From the NCBI GenBank assembly GCA_023334545.1, contig JAADVB010000013.1, positions 62,001 through 126,000 on the forward strand: 64,000 bases of DNA, read 5' to 3'. This stretch comes from Salisapilia sapeloensis (lineage: Eukaryota > Oomycota > Peronosporomycetes > Peronosporales > Salisapiliaceae). The notes under the pieces were generated by a model that had not been told where the DNA came from, did no database searches, and saw only the letters and a list, made by a program, of their open reading frames with translations. Below, piece by piece: positions 31,489 through 41,551 of the stretch; position 1 is the first letter of the stretch; each line of letters starts with the position of its first letter. Both the position numbers and the translations under genes were made by a program.

Positions 31489-33966
31489 CTAAACACCCCA
31501 CACTTCCAGGATATTGTTCCCTGTATCCGTCGCATGTCCAGACCATGCAGCAGCTGATTCTTCTCCAGACGATTCATTCGATACCACTCCAGTCGGTGGT
31601 TCTCTCGGTGGAGAGACTGGAGTCGGCGCTGTCTCCAACGCGACGGGTTCAAAGTTCTCATTCCCTAGTTTCAGTAGTACTTTCATGGCATCGTCTGCAG
31701 CTATGGCATACGCCTTGACTTTATCCTTGGAGCTCCCATGACCAAGTTCGATCTTGCCAACAGCAAAGATCCAGTGATGGAACCAATCTCCTTGCCAATA
31801 GTACACTTCGAGTGCACCCCGCAACTCGGACTTGGCTTTGAGTCGAGACCAGATGCCTAAGAACGATTCACCTAGAAGCATAAACTCTCCTCTAGCCTTC
31901 AGCGTTCGATCTGTTTCCCTGGCATCGTCGATAAGTGTCTTCCACATCCGAGATATCGTGAGCACTTCGACTAACAAGCGATGGTACAAGATCGAGACGT
32001 TTGGAGTCGGATTGGACACATCAAGCCAATCCCGGCCGTCTACCACAATGCGTGCAGACGTACCTTCGACTTTGACATCCACGCGCTCACCTAACGCTTC
32101 CTTGACTCTATTCGCGTACTCTGTATAAAACCGAAGCTTTCGTCCCTTCTTCACTTTATTTTCGACTGCTGCGAGTTTCGCAGGAAGCTCACACGCTGCC
32201 TTTTGCAATATATAAAACATACTATTATCCTGCATGGTAAAAGAGGGCCAGTCGATATGTAAAGACTCTTCCGCTTGCTCCACGGGCGCACTTCTCACAA
32301 AGACCGGCGTATGCGACGGAGTCCACTTTGGCTCTGAAAGCTTCGAACCTGGTTTCGGCGGTAGTTTACTGTAGTCTTTGTGAATACCACCGTATACCTC
32401 ACAAGCCTTTGGAGGATGACTCTTCGTGTCTGCGTACTTTTTGTATTCGTAATTCTTGTCTCCAGAAGACTTCGACGCTGGAGTGTTTGTCGGACGTTGG
32501 TCTCCTCGCGAATAACTGCACCTATCGTAGTTTCCGTAGTCTTGAGACGGACGTCCGTACGGAAGTGGCCGGACTGGTGAATCATAAGCTGGACAGTCCC
32601 AACCAGGTGGATTGTATGCTCGAGGCGGAGAATAATACTTTGATTGGCTGTAGCCTCGAGGTGGAGGAGATCGATTATGTGGATTAAATGGAGGCGAAGG
32701 TGGTGGTCCGGTAGGTGAATAATAAGCACGTGGAGTCCGATTACCTGAGTTGTATCCAGAGGGCTGGTAGGGACTAGTAGATGGATTGTAGGTTCGAGAT
32801 GGTGGCGGATCGGATGGATAGCTCGGACGAGGCGTTGATCGCTGCGCTGATCCAGTGTTGCAGTTATCTGGAGGCTCATGCCAGTCCTCGTCATAGCTGT
32901 TCGATCTCTCCTCTGGCACCGTACGTGTAGCACTAGCTGGACCCGGGTGCTCATTCTGCGTAGGAGGAGTATAAAAGTTGTAGGAAGCTCCTTCGGCTGT
33001 CTTCTTGGACTGTACATAGTCATCGTGAGAAATACGCTGACGCTGCGACGGAATTGCCGAGGGGTGCACTAGCGGAGTTGGGGCAGTTGTTGACGTCTCA
33101 CTCGATACGGTCCTGCGTACAGGATTCTGTTGTGATGCTGTTGGTGGTCGATAGGGCCTAGCTGCTGCCGGCGCTCGATTGACGGTGGACTGTGTCGGGA
33201 TCGACGAGGAGTAATCGAGCGCCTGGGCTGCTGTACGATTGCCATTTTGGACATATCGGCCTCCTCCAGACCTATTCTGCCTGGATGTACCCAACGGAAT
33301 CGGTTCATCCTGTCCTGTCGTCCGAAGCGATGGAATGTAGGTTCGTGAGGTGGCTGGAGAAGGCTTCGATCCATGAAGTGACATCGGATTCGTGGTACTG
33401 GACAAATTGATCCTTGCTCGTTTAGCTTCGAGTCTGGCAGCAGTAGATATAATAGACGATCCACTACGAGAAGTACTATCGCTGTCGCCATGGAGAGAAA
33501 AAGTCTTGTCGGAGTCATTTCCACCAACTTGCTCATCTTCTAGATTTCGCATTCGCTTCGGTTGATACTTGTCAATACTTGGTCGTTTTCCTCCATTTTT
33601 ACCCGTATCCCCATCATCTCCTGTTAGCGATGCTTGATTCCTCTTTTTCTTCTTTTTGCCACTTAAGACTGAAGCTGAAACTGCCGCTGGTCTCTTTCGC
33701 TTCGGAATGGAGTATTCCGAATCTGACACGATGTCTTGCTCCATAGTTGCAGGCCATGCACCTGTATTTGATGAAGCGTGCGCCTGACAAGACAATAGAA
33801 CACCGCGATAGAGCTGGCATTGAGGCTTATCCGGGCAGAATTTGAGTACCGAGTTTGGCAGACCAGATCCACATAATGGGTTCTGGCAAAAGTTGGAAAA
33901 GCTTTGCTGTGTCTTCTTTCGTGTAGCCGTTGATTGCTTTGCCTTGGGTTTCCGGCCTCGTGCCAT
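31489..33966 (-). CDS. Pro/Ser/Tyr-rich putative nuclear protein
   Basis: 825 aa from ATG at 33966 (MARGRKPKAKQ); the frame is open further upstream to 34230, but the upstream part is low quality. The N-terminus is basic, followed by a Cys cluster (FCQNPLCGSG, FCPDKPQCQLYRG, LSCQAHA) near residues 22-60 that could bind zinc. Basic stretches (KRKRP, GKKKKKRN) suggest nuclear import. Residues about 170-560 are disordered and rich in Pro, Ser and Tyr (GPPPSPPFNPHNRSPPPRGY, SKYYSPPRAYNPPG). The last 190 residues (from HIDWPSFTMQDNSMF) form a helical globular domain that I do not recognise. An RNA-processing or transcription role is possible but not shown. Convergent with CFAP52 (153 bp). Confidence 0.72.
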   Translation of the reverse strand: MARGRKPKAKQSTATRKKTQQSFSNFCQNPLCGSGLPNSVLKFCPDKPQCQLYRGVLLSCQAHASSNTGAWPATMEQDIVSDSEYSIPKRKRPAAVSASVLSGKKKKKRNQASLTGDDGDTGKNGGKRPSIDKYQPKRMRNLEDEQVGGNDSDKTFSLHGDSDSTSRSGSSIISTAARLEAKRARINLSSTTNPMSLHGSKPSPATSRTYIPSLRTTGQDEPIPLGTSRQNRSGGGRYVQNGNRTAAQALDYSSSIPTQSTVNRAPAAARPYRPPTASQQNPVRRTVSSETSTTAPTPLVHPSAIPSQRQRISHDDYVQSKKTAEGASYNFYTPPTQNEHPGPASATRTVPEERSNSYDEDWHEPPDNCNTGSAQRSTPRPSYPSDPPPSRTYNPSTSPYQPSGYNSGNRTPRAYYSPTGPPPSPPFNPHNRSPPPRGYSQSKYYSPPRAYNPPGWDCPAYDSPVRPLPYGRPSQDYGNYDRCSYSRGDQRPTNTPASKSSGDKNYEYKKYADTKSHPPKACEVYGGIHKDYSKLPPKPGSKLSEPKWTPSHTPVFVRSAPVEQAEESLHIDWPSFTMQDNSMFYILQKAACELPAKLAAVENKVKKGRKLRFYTEYANRVKEALGERVDVKVEGTSARIVVDGRDWLDVSNPTPNVSILYHRLLVEVLTISRMWKTLIDDARETDRTLKARGEFMLLGESFLGIWSRLKAKSELRGALEVYYWQGDWFHHWIFAVGKIELGHGSSKDKVKAYAIAADDAMKVLLKLGNENFEPVALETAPTPVSPPREPPTGVVSNESSGEESAAAWSGHATDTGNNILEVWGV

Positions 33967-35048
33967 GATCGAGTCCGGTTTTTTCACACTTTTTAACTTG
34001 ATGTTTGTGTCAGAATAATTGGACATATTGTATATTATACTATAGAAAGGTGACCAAAGGAGAGTTGTGGACACAAAAGAGTTTTTTTGCATTGATACTG
34101 TCCGGGTTGCTAGTTGTCTACAAGGAGTGTTCAGAACGAATGACAACATGGCCGTTGAGTTGGAAACAACGAAAGCGTGGTGACTTGTAGCTTCAACATT
34201 TCCATCTGATTTAGCAGCAGAAATGAGCACAACAATTGTAGGAACGCGTTTTAAAGGCTATCAGGGTCGCTTTTGAGGGTGCCGTGGCGCGTGCTTTTGC
34301 AGCAAATCCATAAAGATACGTTAAAATACGTTTAAATCATAAAGTTGAGCTGAGTTTGACGGAAAGCGCAGCTACAGGCTTGACAGGACAAGCAAATGTA
34401 CAGCCATGCACATGCCATACGACAGAGCGCTTGTGTCCAAGCGCGCCATGCGATGCGGTAGTGCTCTATCTTCTCCCCACTTGTTAAATATAATGCTGCA
34501 TGTAGTCGTTGAGAACGTACGCATAAGAGTGTACGAAACCAACGTGCATGTCTATTTTATCTTTCATACGCGCAAGTCTATGATGCTATCGAAGTATCTC
34601 TGCCCATATCCCTTCTCTCTAACGCAGCTTCCAATCTACAACTTCCGATCTTCTTTTTTCGTGCCAAAATCCGAATCGTGCGAGCTCGTTGTTACAACGA
34701 ATACAGTTAGTCTCGAGGCATCAGACTGCGAAGGATGGTAGCAACTTAGAAACGTATCAGGAGCGACACACTCGGACGCCAATCATAAATCGTCATCAAG
34801 TGCGTTTTTCTGCCTCGGACGGTATAAAAGATGCGGTTGAAAAGACATGTGCACTGCAGTTCTATAGCAACTAGTGGCCACTTCTTCTCACTGACACAAA
34901 GAAACTAGCCTTTGGCGGCCGAATTGTATTTGCCTCTGCTTAAGTCACATAAGCTGCTCGCATTTTCTTTCGATTGCCCACGCGTTGGGCACGGAGGCAG
35001 TTTACCATTAGCCAAGTTACCACAACGACAACGAACAGATTTCAATCA
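33967..35048. other. Intergenic, 1.08 kb
   Basis: Between the divergent Pro/Ser-rich gene and the KIX-domain gene. Short frames at 34406-34741 and 34689-34874 have no recognisable content. Upstream exons of the KIX gene could lie here, but I see no joinable coding block. Confidence 0.5.
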
Positions 35049-35489
35049 ATGCTTCAACCATTCATGCCATCACTACCGACCTTCCGAGCATCCATGGAAG
35101 ATGTCAACAGCAATATGATTTGGGATGGAGCCAACACACCTACGACTTCTGTAAGGGCCAACCTCGCCCCTCGTATGGACCTACAAGACTCGTCCTGGCG
35201 ACGTGCTCCAGACATGAAGCGCCTTCGAGCCCGAGTCGCCATGACCATCGAGTACATGCTTCGCACCCATCGACCACACCAGGTCTTGACTGAGGTCCCT
35301 GAAAACATTAACTGGCGCACCAAGACTTTCCAAGTCGCGCTCAAAATCGAAGGACTCATGTTCCGATCGGCTACGTCGCGCGAGTCCTACGCGGACGAGC
35401 GGTCACTTCGCAGTCGAGTCCAAGCCTTATCTCGTCAGCTCGTTCGCATCCGGAAGCGCAAAAACGCCGTGCAACGTGCAACAGTCTAA
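35049..35489 (+). CDS. KIX-domain protein
   Basis: 146 aa from ATG 35049 (MLQPFMPSLP); the frame is open to 34974 but that codon is TTG. Residues about 55-140 fit the three-helix KIX fold of CBP/MED15: WRRAPDMKRLRARVAMTIEY, then a middle helix around KTFQVALKIEGLMFRSATSR, then YADERSLRSRVQALSRQL. The 'E-hydrophobic-F-RSA-S-Y' pattern is the KIX signature. The protein is basic at its end (RIRKRKNAVQR). KIX domains bind acidic activation segments of transcription factors; a stand-alone KIX protein could compete for or bridge such segments. A 5' exon may be missing. Confidence 0.7.
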   Translation: MLQPFMPSLPTFRASMEDVNSNMIWDGANTPTTSVRANLAPRMDLQDSSWRRAPDMKRLRARVAMTIEYMLRTHRPHQVLTEVPENINWRTKTFQVALKIEGLMFRSATSRESYADERSLRSRVQALSRQLVRIRKRKNAVQRATV

Positions 35490-35762
35490 TCCATTCACTG
35501 AAAATCATGCCAAGGCATGGCTTTGCAAATCAATGGAAAAAGTAAAGAATCAGCGTGTTCCCTTAGCTCTCCTACCAAGAAGGAAACACACCTGAGTAAT
35601 TTATATGCTTCCCGCTTTCTTGTAGTGTGGTCGTAGTCGACCTGTGTAGATTTCCTTAGGACAAATCATTCCATTCTCCATATAAAAACAGAGTTCTTTC
35701 TAAAATTTCCATTCTTTTCCATCTTATATGTCTATGTTCTTGCGTGTCCATGTCATCTCCGT

Positions 35763-36737
35763 CTATTGTATGAATGCCACGGAGGTCAAAGTGAGGGCAA
35801 TCGCGAGGAAGATTGAAGGGTACCCTGCTCCATCGTCACCGTCACCACCGTCGTTACCGACCATTTCTTCCAAATGATCCAGACTAAATTTTAAATGACC
35901 GTCGCTTGTGGCGATACCAAAGTGCATTTCATAGTCCGGTAGGCCGTAGCCCTGACTGCGGTCGAACATCATGAAGTAGTATGATTCCGGCGTCGAGATA
36001 TTCTCCGCCCACTTGGCGTAACTGTAAAAGTAGTCGCGCTCCGTGTCTTTATCAGGCTCGTTTCCCTCCGTTTTTTCACCGTCGCTTGGCCATCCTGTTT
36101 CTGTCACTCGGATCTTGTCACCAAACTTGGCATGCATCTGATCATACTGGGACTTGAAAATATCGAATGGATCATCCTCGACATTTGTCCAAAACGAGTA
36201 GATGTTCACGCCAATGACGTCCACTTCGTCAACCAGTTTATCAATGTCTTCCACATCCAGCCACTCCACCGTTCGCTGGACCGTACCAACGTTCACCTCA
36301 ACTCCCACCGACTCCAGACAGTTCTTCATAGCTTTGATGTAACCAATGTACTTGTTTAACGAAATATGCCCAAAGTCTCCGTTTTCCAGGTCTTCATTGC
36401 CAACGTAGATGGCATCCACTGCTTCTGGGTTACGAGCAGCTCCTTCACATGCTGCTTTCATTTCTTCCTCAATTGCATCGTCATCGCCGTCCATGGAAAT
36501 GCCAACCGCTACTTGTAACCCAGCTTCGGCTGCCGAGTCAATGACGTTGATACCGATGAAAGTAGCCGAGTACGTCCTGATCCGCGAGAATACAGTGAGC
36601 ACTTTTTCATAGTCCTCTGCAAGCGTGGTGTTATCGACAGGATCGAGATGCCACGGACTATAGACGACGCCAGAATCGAGGTACTGGCCGGAAATACCCA
36701 TGACCATAGTCAATAGCCATAGCAACTGGAACTGCAT
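35763..36737 (-). CDS. Secreted GH17 beta-1,3-glucanase-like protein, GPI-type tail
   Basis: 324 aa from ATG at 36737; another in-frame ATG lies at 36779, but an initiator-like element at 36757-36772 would place transcription start after it. Signal peptide MQFQLLWLLTMVMGISG. GH17 core: VVYSPW near the start, acid/base Glu in AIYVGNEDL (near 115), nucleophile Glu in VTETGWPSDG (near 220). The end is a Gly/Asp spacer (GNDGGDGDDGAG) followed by a hydrophobic tail (PSIFLAIALTLTSVAFIQ), the form of a GPI-anchor signal. Likely acts on the organism's own beta-1,3-glucan wall or on host callose; substrate is inferred from family. No introns. Confidence 0.88.
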   Translation of the reverse strand: MQFQLLWLLTMVMGISGQYLDSGVVYSPWHLDPVDNTTLAEDYEKVLTVFSRIRTYSATFIGINVIDSAAEAGLQVAVGISMDGDDDAIEEEMKAACEGAARNPEAVDAIYVGNEDLENGDFGHISLNKYIGYIKAMKNCLESVGVEVNVGTVQRTVEWLDVEDIDKLVDEVDVIGVNIYSFWTNVEDDPFDIFKSQYDQMHAKFGDKIRVTETGWPSDGEKTEGNEPDKDTERDYFYSYAKWAENISTPESYYFMMFDRSQGYGLPDYEMHFGIATSDGHLKFSLDHLEEMVGNDGGDGDDGAGYPSIFLAIALTLTSVAFIQ

Positions 36738-36756
36738 CTTGCTGCGAGTGTCTTGC

Positions 36757-36772
36757 AAATTAATAAATGAGC
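36757..36772 (-). promoter_or_regulatory. Oomycete initiator-like element of the GH17 gene
   Basis: On the minus strand GCTCATTTATTAATTT matches the Inr consensus GCTCATTYYNCAWTTT at most positions and lies 20 bp before ATG 36737. It decides the start: the ATG at 36779 would be upstream of transcription start. Confidence 0.45.
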
Positions 36773-36779
36773 TCTGCAT

Positions 36780-37433
36780 CACTTGATCATGGATCCTGAT
36801 TTATTTACTAAAAATTCTTCACATGTACTCGATCTCCTCCGAGCTTTAACAACACCTCGAACAGGACAAAAATGATGCAAAAGTGCATGTAAATTTTGCG
36901 GGAACCCTATGGATGTCAGTGAATGTAGCTTGTCATGAAGCTATTTTAGTCGCTTCAGATAAGATAAGAGGACAGAAAGTAAGATGTGAGGGAATGTGGT
37001 GCTTCAGGTGCTTTACCACCACATTATACTACTGATGGTGGCTTTGTCAGAAGCAACTTTTGCCGGGGTACTATTGCTCGTACATGTAAATCAGGGTCGT
37101 TTACTGATACGGTTGTATGATGGGTACAGGCGACGGGGAGTGCGAGGAAAGAGATGTGGAAGCGCCAATATCATTCGGTACACCCTGATACGTGATATCT
37201 TTGTAGAGCTCGGATTAATGATACCACGACAAACTGTAGCCCCGAGTTATAAAGCTAGATGAAGCTCAGCCACCTTCGCTCATCTCGCTTCCGAATGGCG
37301 ATCAAATTCACGACATGTACATAAGCTCATGCAAAATTCCGATCGATTTAACATTAATTGAGCTTGGTGTAGAAATCGATTGTATCGAAGTCGATTCAAA
37401 AAGTCAGAGCAGCGAAACTCACACAAGTTTAAG
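36780..37433. other. Intergenic, 0.65 kb
   Basis: Divergent spacer between the GH17 gene and the STPG gene. A plus-strand frame at 36996-37262 shows no recognisable features. I see nothing else. Confidence 0.5.
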
Positions 37434-38606
37434 ATGATTGCCAGAGCTCGTCATGGTTCAAGTCCAGGCGGTAGTAGGCAGCCACTTGACCCTGCCTATC
37501 GCCTCTTTCTGAAAATGAATACGATTCCGGACGCTCTCTACGATACAGACTGCGGAGATAAAAAGGTATGCTAGGATGTGTATTGTATCGGAAGTGCAGC
37601 TCTAACAACTTAGATGTAGACCATAGGTCGTGGGGTTGCGGATGGACGAAATCCTTCGAAAGCTGCTTTTAACTCGGCAAGAAATCGATTCACAAGTACA
37701 GCAGCTTATCGCTCGTCAACATTTGCTCAAGTCGTGAAAGAGCCATATCGAGATGCTGCGTCAGTCGGTCCAGGGACATATCGAAGTAAAAAGCGAACGT
37801 TCTTTGTCAAACGAACGCACATGCCAACTTCAGGATACGCAAGCCGGACACCACGATTCGAAGAAACTTCTGCACGCATTTCGTCAATTCTGGCGATGGA
37901 AAGCGGAGCAAGGGCACAGCAGGCTGCTAGTCGAAGTGCTCGGGCCCCACCGCTACCTCCACGTCATTCGCCAGGCCCATTACTTTCAGCGAGCCCTCGC
38001 TTCAAGTCCGCGTCATTCCCAGGTAATCAGACACTATTTCTACCAAATATGAAATGAACTCGGATTGATTGCTGCGATAGAACGATACGCGTCTTCCAAA
38101 GAGTACCACTGCATAAAGAGTACACCTGATCGGTTCTATGACACAAGTCCGAGTTGCAAGGTCGGTATTCTCTATTATTCATTCGATTCACTCGTTATCA
38201 TTTTATTCGCATGTAGCTTTCCATTGATGCAGCGATCAAAAGCTCCAGTTGCAAGTACTCGTCGATGCATTCAAACTATTCTCGTCTTTCATCGGTACGC
38301 ATACTGCATCCATGTCTCGCTACAGCAACTAGTATGTCTTCTACGCTACCAAAAAACTGATCATGACTATCCTAGCCTACAGCGATGGTGCACAATACGC
38401 CAAATTTCCCTATTCTATCGAGTGCAACGAAAGAGTCCGTTGGACCAGGTGCATACTCCCCACCGAACAGTCCAACTCGTCCACCCACTCGGAAATCGTA
38501 CAACTATGTCATGATGCCTCAACAGAAAGATCGGTTTGGGCTCGACACGACTTCCACCGGCTTTGTCGAAGCGCGCTTTCGCCGGTTCACTGTTCGCGAC
38601 GCTTAA
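37434..38606 (+). CDS. SHIPPO/STPG-repeat (sperm-tail PG-rich) protein
   Basis: Five exons: 37434-37565, 37620-38022, 38081-38160, 38217-38294 and 38376-38606; introns 54, 57-58, 56 and 81 bp; 307 aa. STPG-type repeats are visible: SVGPGTYRSKKRTF near residue 85 and SVGPGAYSPPNSP near 250, with a further DPAYRLF-like start. These Pro-Gly-x-Tyr repeats occur in proteins on the inside of doublet microtubules of flagella (ODF3/CIMAP group). Every intron joins frames exactly, and the last exon uses the AG before CCTACAGCG to keep phase. Fits with the flagellar genes DAW1 and CFAP52 nearby. Repeat number is low, so orthology to a named protein is open. Confidence 0.75.
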
Positions 38607-38708
38607 AGATCGAATAAAAGTGAATTTTAAGATTAATCATGTGCTTTTTGATTGGCTGAAATTCGTTGGATGGACGCTCGATGACAAAATCGCGAAGCTA
38701 GGAACGAA

Positions 38709-38952
38709 ATGGCACGAGAACCGATCTGGAAGACAGCGCCGAACACGGCTTTGAAGGCGATCCGTCCCGTCGTACACTATGGCTTCGTCCCCATGATCAT
38801 CTACCTAGGACTGCAGCAAGAACCGGAGCTATCGTAAGCTTAAACTGTATATTATTATCATTTCGTCGGTCAGTCCGCTAATTGTGTTTTGTGCTAGGCT
38901 TCTTCACGTGATCTTCCCGCTCTTCGCGCCGCCTGAGCCGCCTCAAATGTAA
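38709..38952 (+). CDS. TOM7: TOM7, small subunit of the mitochondrial import pore
   Basis: Two exons, 38709-38833 and 38898-38952, intron 64 bp (GTAAGC...CTAG); 59 aa. Begins MAREPIWKTAPNTALKA; the membrane segment carries the conserved TOM7 block HYGFVPMIIYLGLQQEP; ends LFAPPEPPQM. TOM7 is a tail-anchored outer-membrane protein that modulates the TOM complex. The gene is easily missed because both exons are short. It starts 102 bp after the STPG stop on the same strand and is convergent with DAW1. Confidence 0.85.
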
Positions 38953-39125
38953 TTTGGAGATGCATCTCCAAATTGGACTATAGAGACGCCAAGAGACAAG
39001 TGAAAAGGAGGCAAAACACACCGTTATCAATCAGATCGCAGTTGATTGTATTTTCAAGTAGTTTGCATTTCGTATCTCAAGCAATAGGAAGCTACTAGCA
39101 GTCTATTCTCTTCGTTCCTTGTCCT

Positions 39126-40673
39126 CTAGCATTTCCAAATGCGGCATGTGTTATCCTTGGAGCCTACATACTCAAAGCTTAGCTACGCCATCTCATCTTT
39201 ACCATAAGAAAAACCGTACCTGTGATGATCGTATCACCTTCATAGTTGAAAGCACAACTGAAGATTTCGTCCGTGTGTCCTTCCAGCATCTGAAGACAGT
39301 CTCCTGTTTCCACTTCCCACAGACGTGCCACTTTATCACTGCTAGCAGTTAGCACTTTGGACCCCTGAGGATTGAAGCACACTTTCGAAATCTCAGCTTC
39401 ATGACCAATGAGGATTGCTTGGCAGGCTCCTGTCATCGTATTGTAGATGCGGGACGTGCCGTCGGCCGATGCTGTCACGAGCTTTGAACCAGTCGCGTTA
39501 AAGCTGACATCCAGAATCTCATCGTTATGACCACGAAGTGTCTATAGTAGACTTCAGCTACATGCACATATTTGTATAAAGCTAGAGTAAAAGATACCTG
39601 GATGTTTTGCCCAGAAGCTACATCCCACACCTTGCAGGTACGATCGATTGATCCACTGATGCACATGTCTCCAGAGTAGTTAAATTGCGTGCTAGAAATC
39701 TCACCGTGGTGACCCGCTAAAGTATGGATGCATCGACCACTACGGACATCCCAGACTTTGATCGTATGATCAAAGGATCCAGTGATGATTCGATCTCCCT
39801 GCGTGTCAAAGTTAAGGCTAACGATTTCAGCCGTATGACCAAAGAGCGTGTGGAGCTCTTGTCCGGTTTCGACATCCCACAACTTGGCCGTGTTATCCAT
39901 GGAACCAGTAGCAACAACCGTTCCTTGTGGATTGAAGGAGAGGCAAACAATCTCTGTCGAGTGACCACGGAAAGTGTGGTAGAGTTGACCGGTTTCGGCG
40001 TTCCACAGCTTGCATGTCTTGTCAAAGGATCCCGTGATGATCTTGTCACCGTACGGGTTGTTGAAAGCAATCGCATAGACGACGTTCTTATGTCCTTCCA
40101 AGGTTAAAAGCTCGTCTCCGGTCTGAGTGTCCCAGACTTTGCAAGTGCGATCGTAGCTACCAGTGATAAATCTACAAGCACCAATTAGCACATATGAATG
40201 AAACACATGAAAGCTGAACGTACTTGTCTCCGGACTTGTTGAAAGCACAATTCGTGAGTGGTAAAATATGCGCTCGCAGTATTTTAAAAAGATAGAAGTC
40301 ATTGCTTTCATTCGTCTCCAGCTTTTCAATCAATTCTATAAAACATTAATAAGATGTCAATGGTTAGCGTCGTCCAGACAAATACTCACTGTAGATAAGT
40401 TTTCGTAATTGTGGCTTCCTCGAGTCCGAAATGAGTGGCTCCTCAAACACAATTTGATTAACCAAGACTTCCACGTCCGACCTAAATTACCACGTGGGTG
40501 AGCAAATGCTACGCAAGACAAGTTGTATCACTAGTGGTGCATTGGATGATAACATACTCCGCTGTGAGGTGTAAAAGATCAATTTCCTTCATTTCACGAG
40601 TTCGATCTCGAAGCTCGTACTCTAAGATAATCCCCGGCGGGTAGTATCGTAGGAGAAAGCGCTTAAGCTTCAT
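39126..40673 (-). CDS. DAW1: DAW1/ODA16, dynein arm assembly factor with WD repeats
   Basis: Six exons on the minus strand: 40673-40558, 40481-40390, 40335-40224, 40171-39598, 39541-39220 and 39163-39126; introns 76, 54, 52, 56 and 56 bp; 417 aa (human 415). N-terminus [20 protein letters not shown] is diagnostic. WD repeats run from about residue 90 to the end ([55 protein letters not shown] and so on). The last short exon restores the final blade and ends [12 protein letters not shown]16 is the adaptor that lets IFT carry outer dynein arms into flagella. Strong evidence that the organism builds motile flagella. Confidence 0.95.
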
Positions 40674-40913
40674 GACTGTTTAAACAAGTAGTTGTGCGAT
40701 TTCTTGGGCCGTGCAAAGTTGGGACTTTGCAAATGATACCGGGAGGCGTGCTGGAGAGGCTGCGTCGGTTCACGTGCAAAAGGATTTGGAGTTAAGTGGA
40801 AAGCCTCAAATAGAAAGATGTCGCAAAAGCTTCCACATCCGTTTCATTTAGATCCTGCCGACTTTGGCAACAACACACACTATTAATGAAAGATTCATTT
40901 CTTTCACCACCTC

Positions 40914-41288
40914 TTAAGATTTTATCGCTGGAGTAAGCGGGGCATCCACTTGAAAGTACGTTGGATCGGGATGAGCTTGCTTCATAACCTCACGATGCTC
41001 CGCATTTCGCGAATGACGGCGATAGAAAAGAAGAAACACGAGGACAAGAGCCGTTAGGATACCTACAAGACTGAATAGGAACATCCACAGCGCGAACTTG
41101 TTGTGTTCGTTGAAAAGATCGGCAGATAATGGAGACATGGTTACTGGATCATCGGACTGGAAGCTCGATGAACTAACACGGTCTTCCGTAGCGTTAGCTT
41201 TGCTGCTCGTCAAGCTCCTGGCATTAAAAACATCATTGTGGTTGACGAAACGCACACTGCTGTTCGTGGCGTTCATCTGGGTGTCCAT
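40914..41288 (-). CDS. Single-pass membrane protein, hypothetical
   Basis: 124 aa. A 64-residue Ser/Asn-rich N-terminal part with N-glycosylation sites (NATNSS), one membrane segment at residues 65-89 (FALWMFLFSLVGILTALVLV and following), then a basic stop-transfer patch YRRHSR and a short tail ending PLTPAIKS. No cleavable signal peptide is evident. Family unknown. Confidence 0.55.
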   Translation of the reverse strand: MDTQMNATNSSVRFVNHNDVFNARSLTSSKANATEDRVSSSSFQSDDPVTMSPLSADLFNEHNKFALWMFLFSLVGILTALVLVFLLFYRRHSRNAEHREVMKQAHPDPTYFQVDAPLTPAIKS

Positions 41289-41551
41289 TGCTATAAGATT
41301 GGAAAAAGAGCGGACTGCGTCGGAGGCTGCAAAAGCCTAACTGACGACAACAGAAATGCCGCCGCGTGTCTCGCAATATGGTACTATGAAAGCGTCCGAC
41401 AAGCGTTGGACTGAGCACCTCCATCGCTTTCAATCTGATTACCTGCCCTGCGTACTTCTAGGAAAGCTTACTTTATCGCGATACCAAAAGTGACAAGTGT
41501 TTCGATAGAAAGCGAGCGTTGCATTATAATGAGTTAGTCGCCAGCAACCTA

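Noticed and set aside
32295-33023. 242-codon minus-strand frame within the Pro/Ser-rich gene
   Set aside because: Out-of-phase reading of the low-complexity repeats of the same-strand gene.
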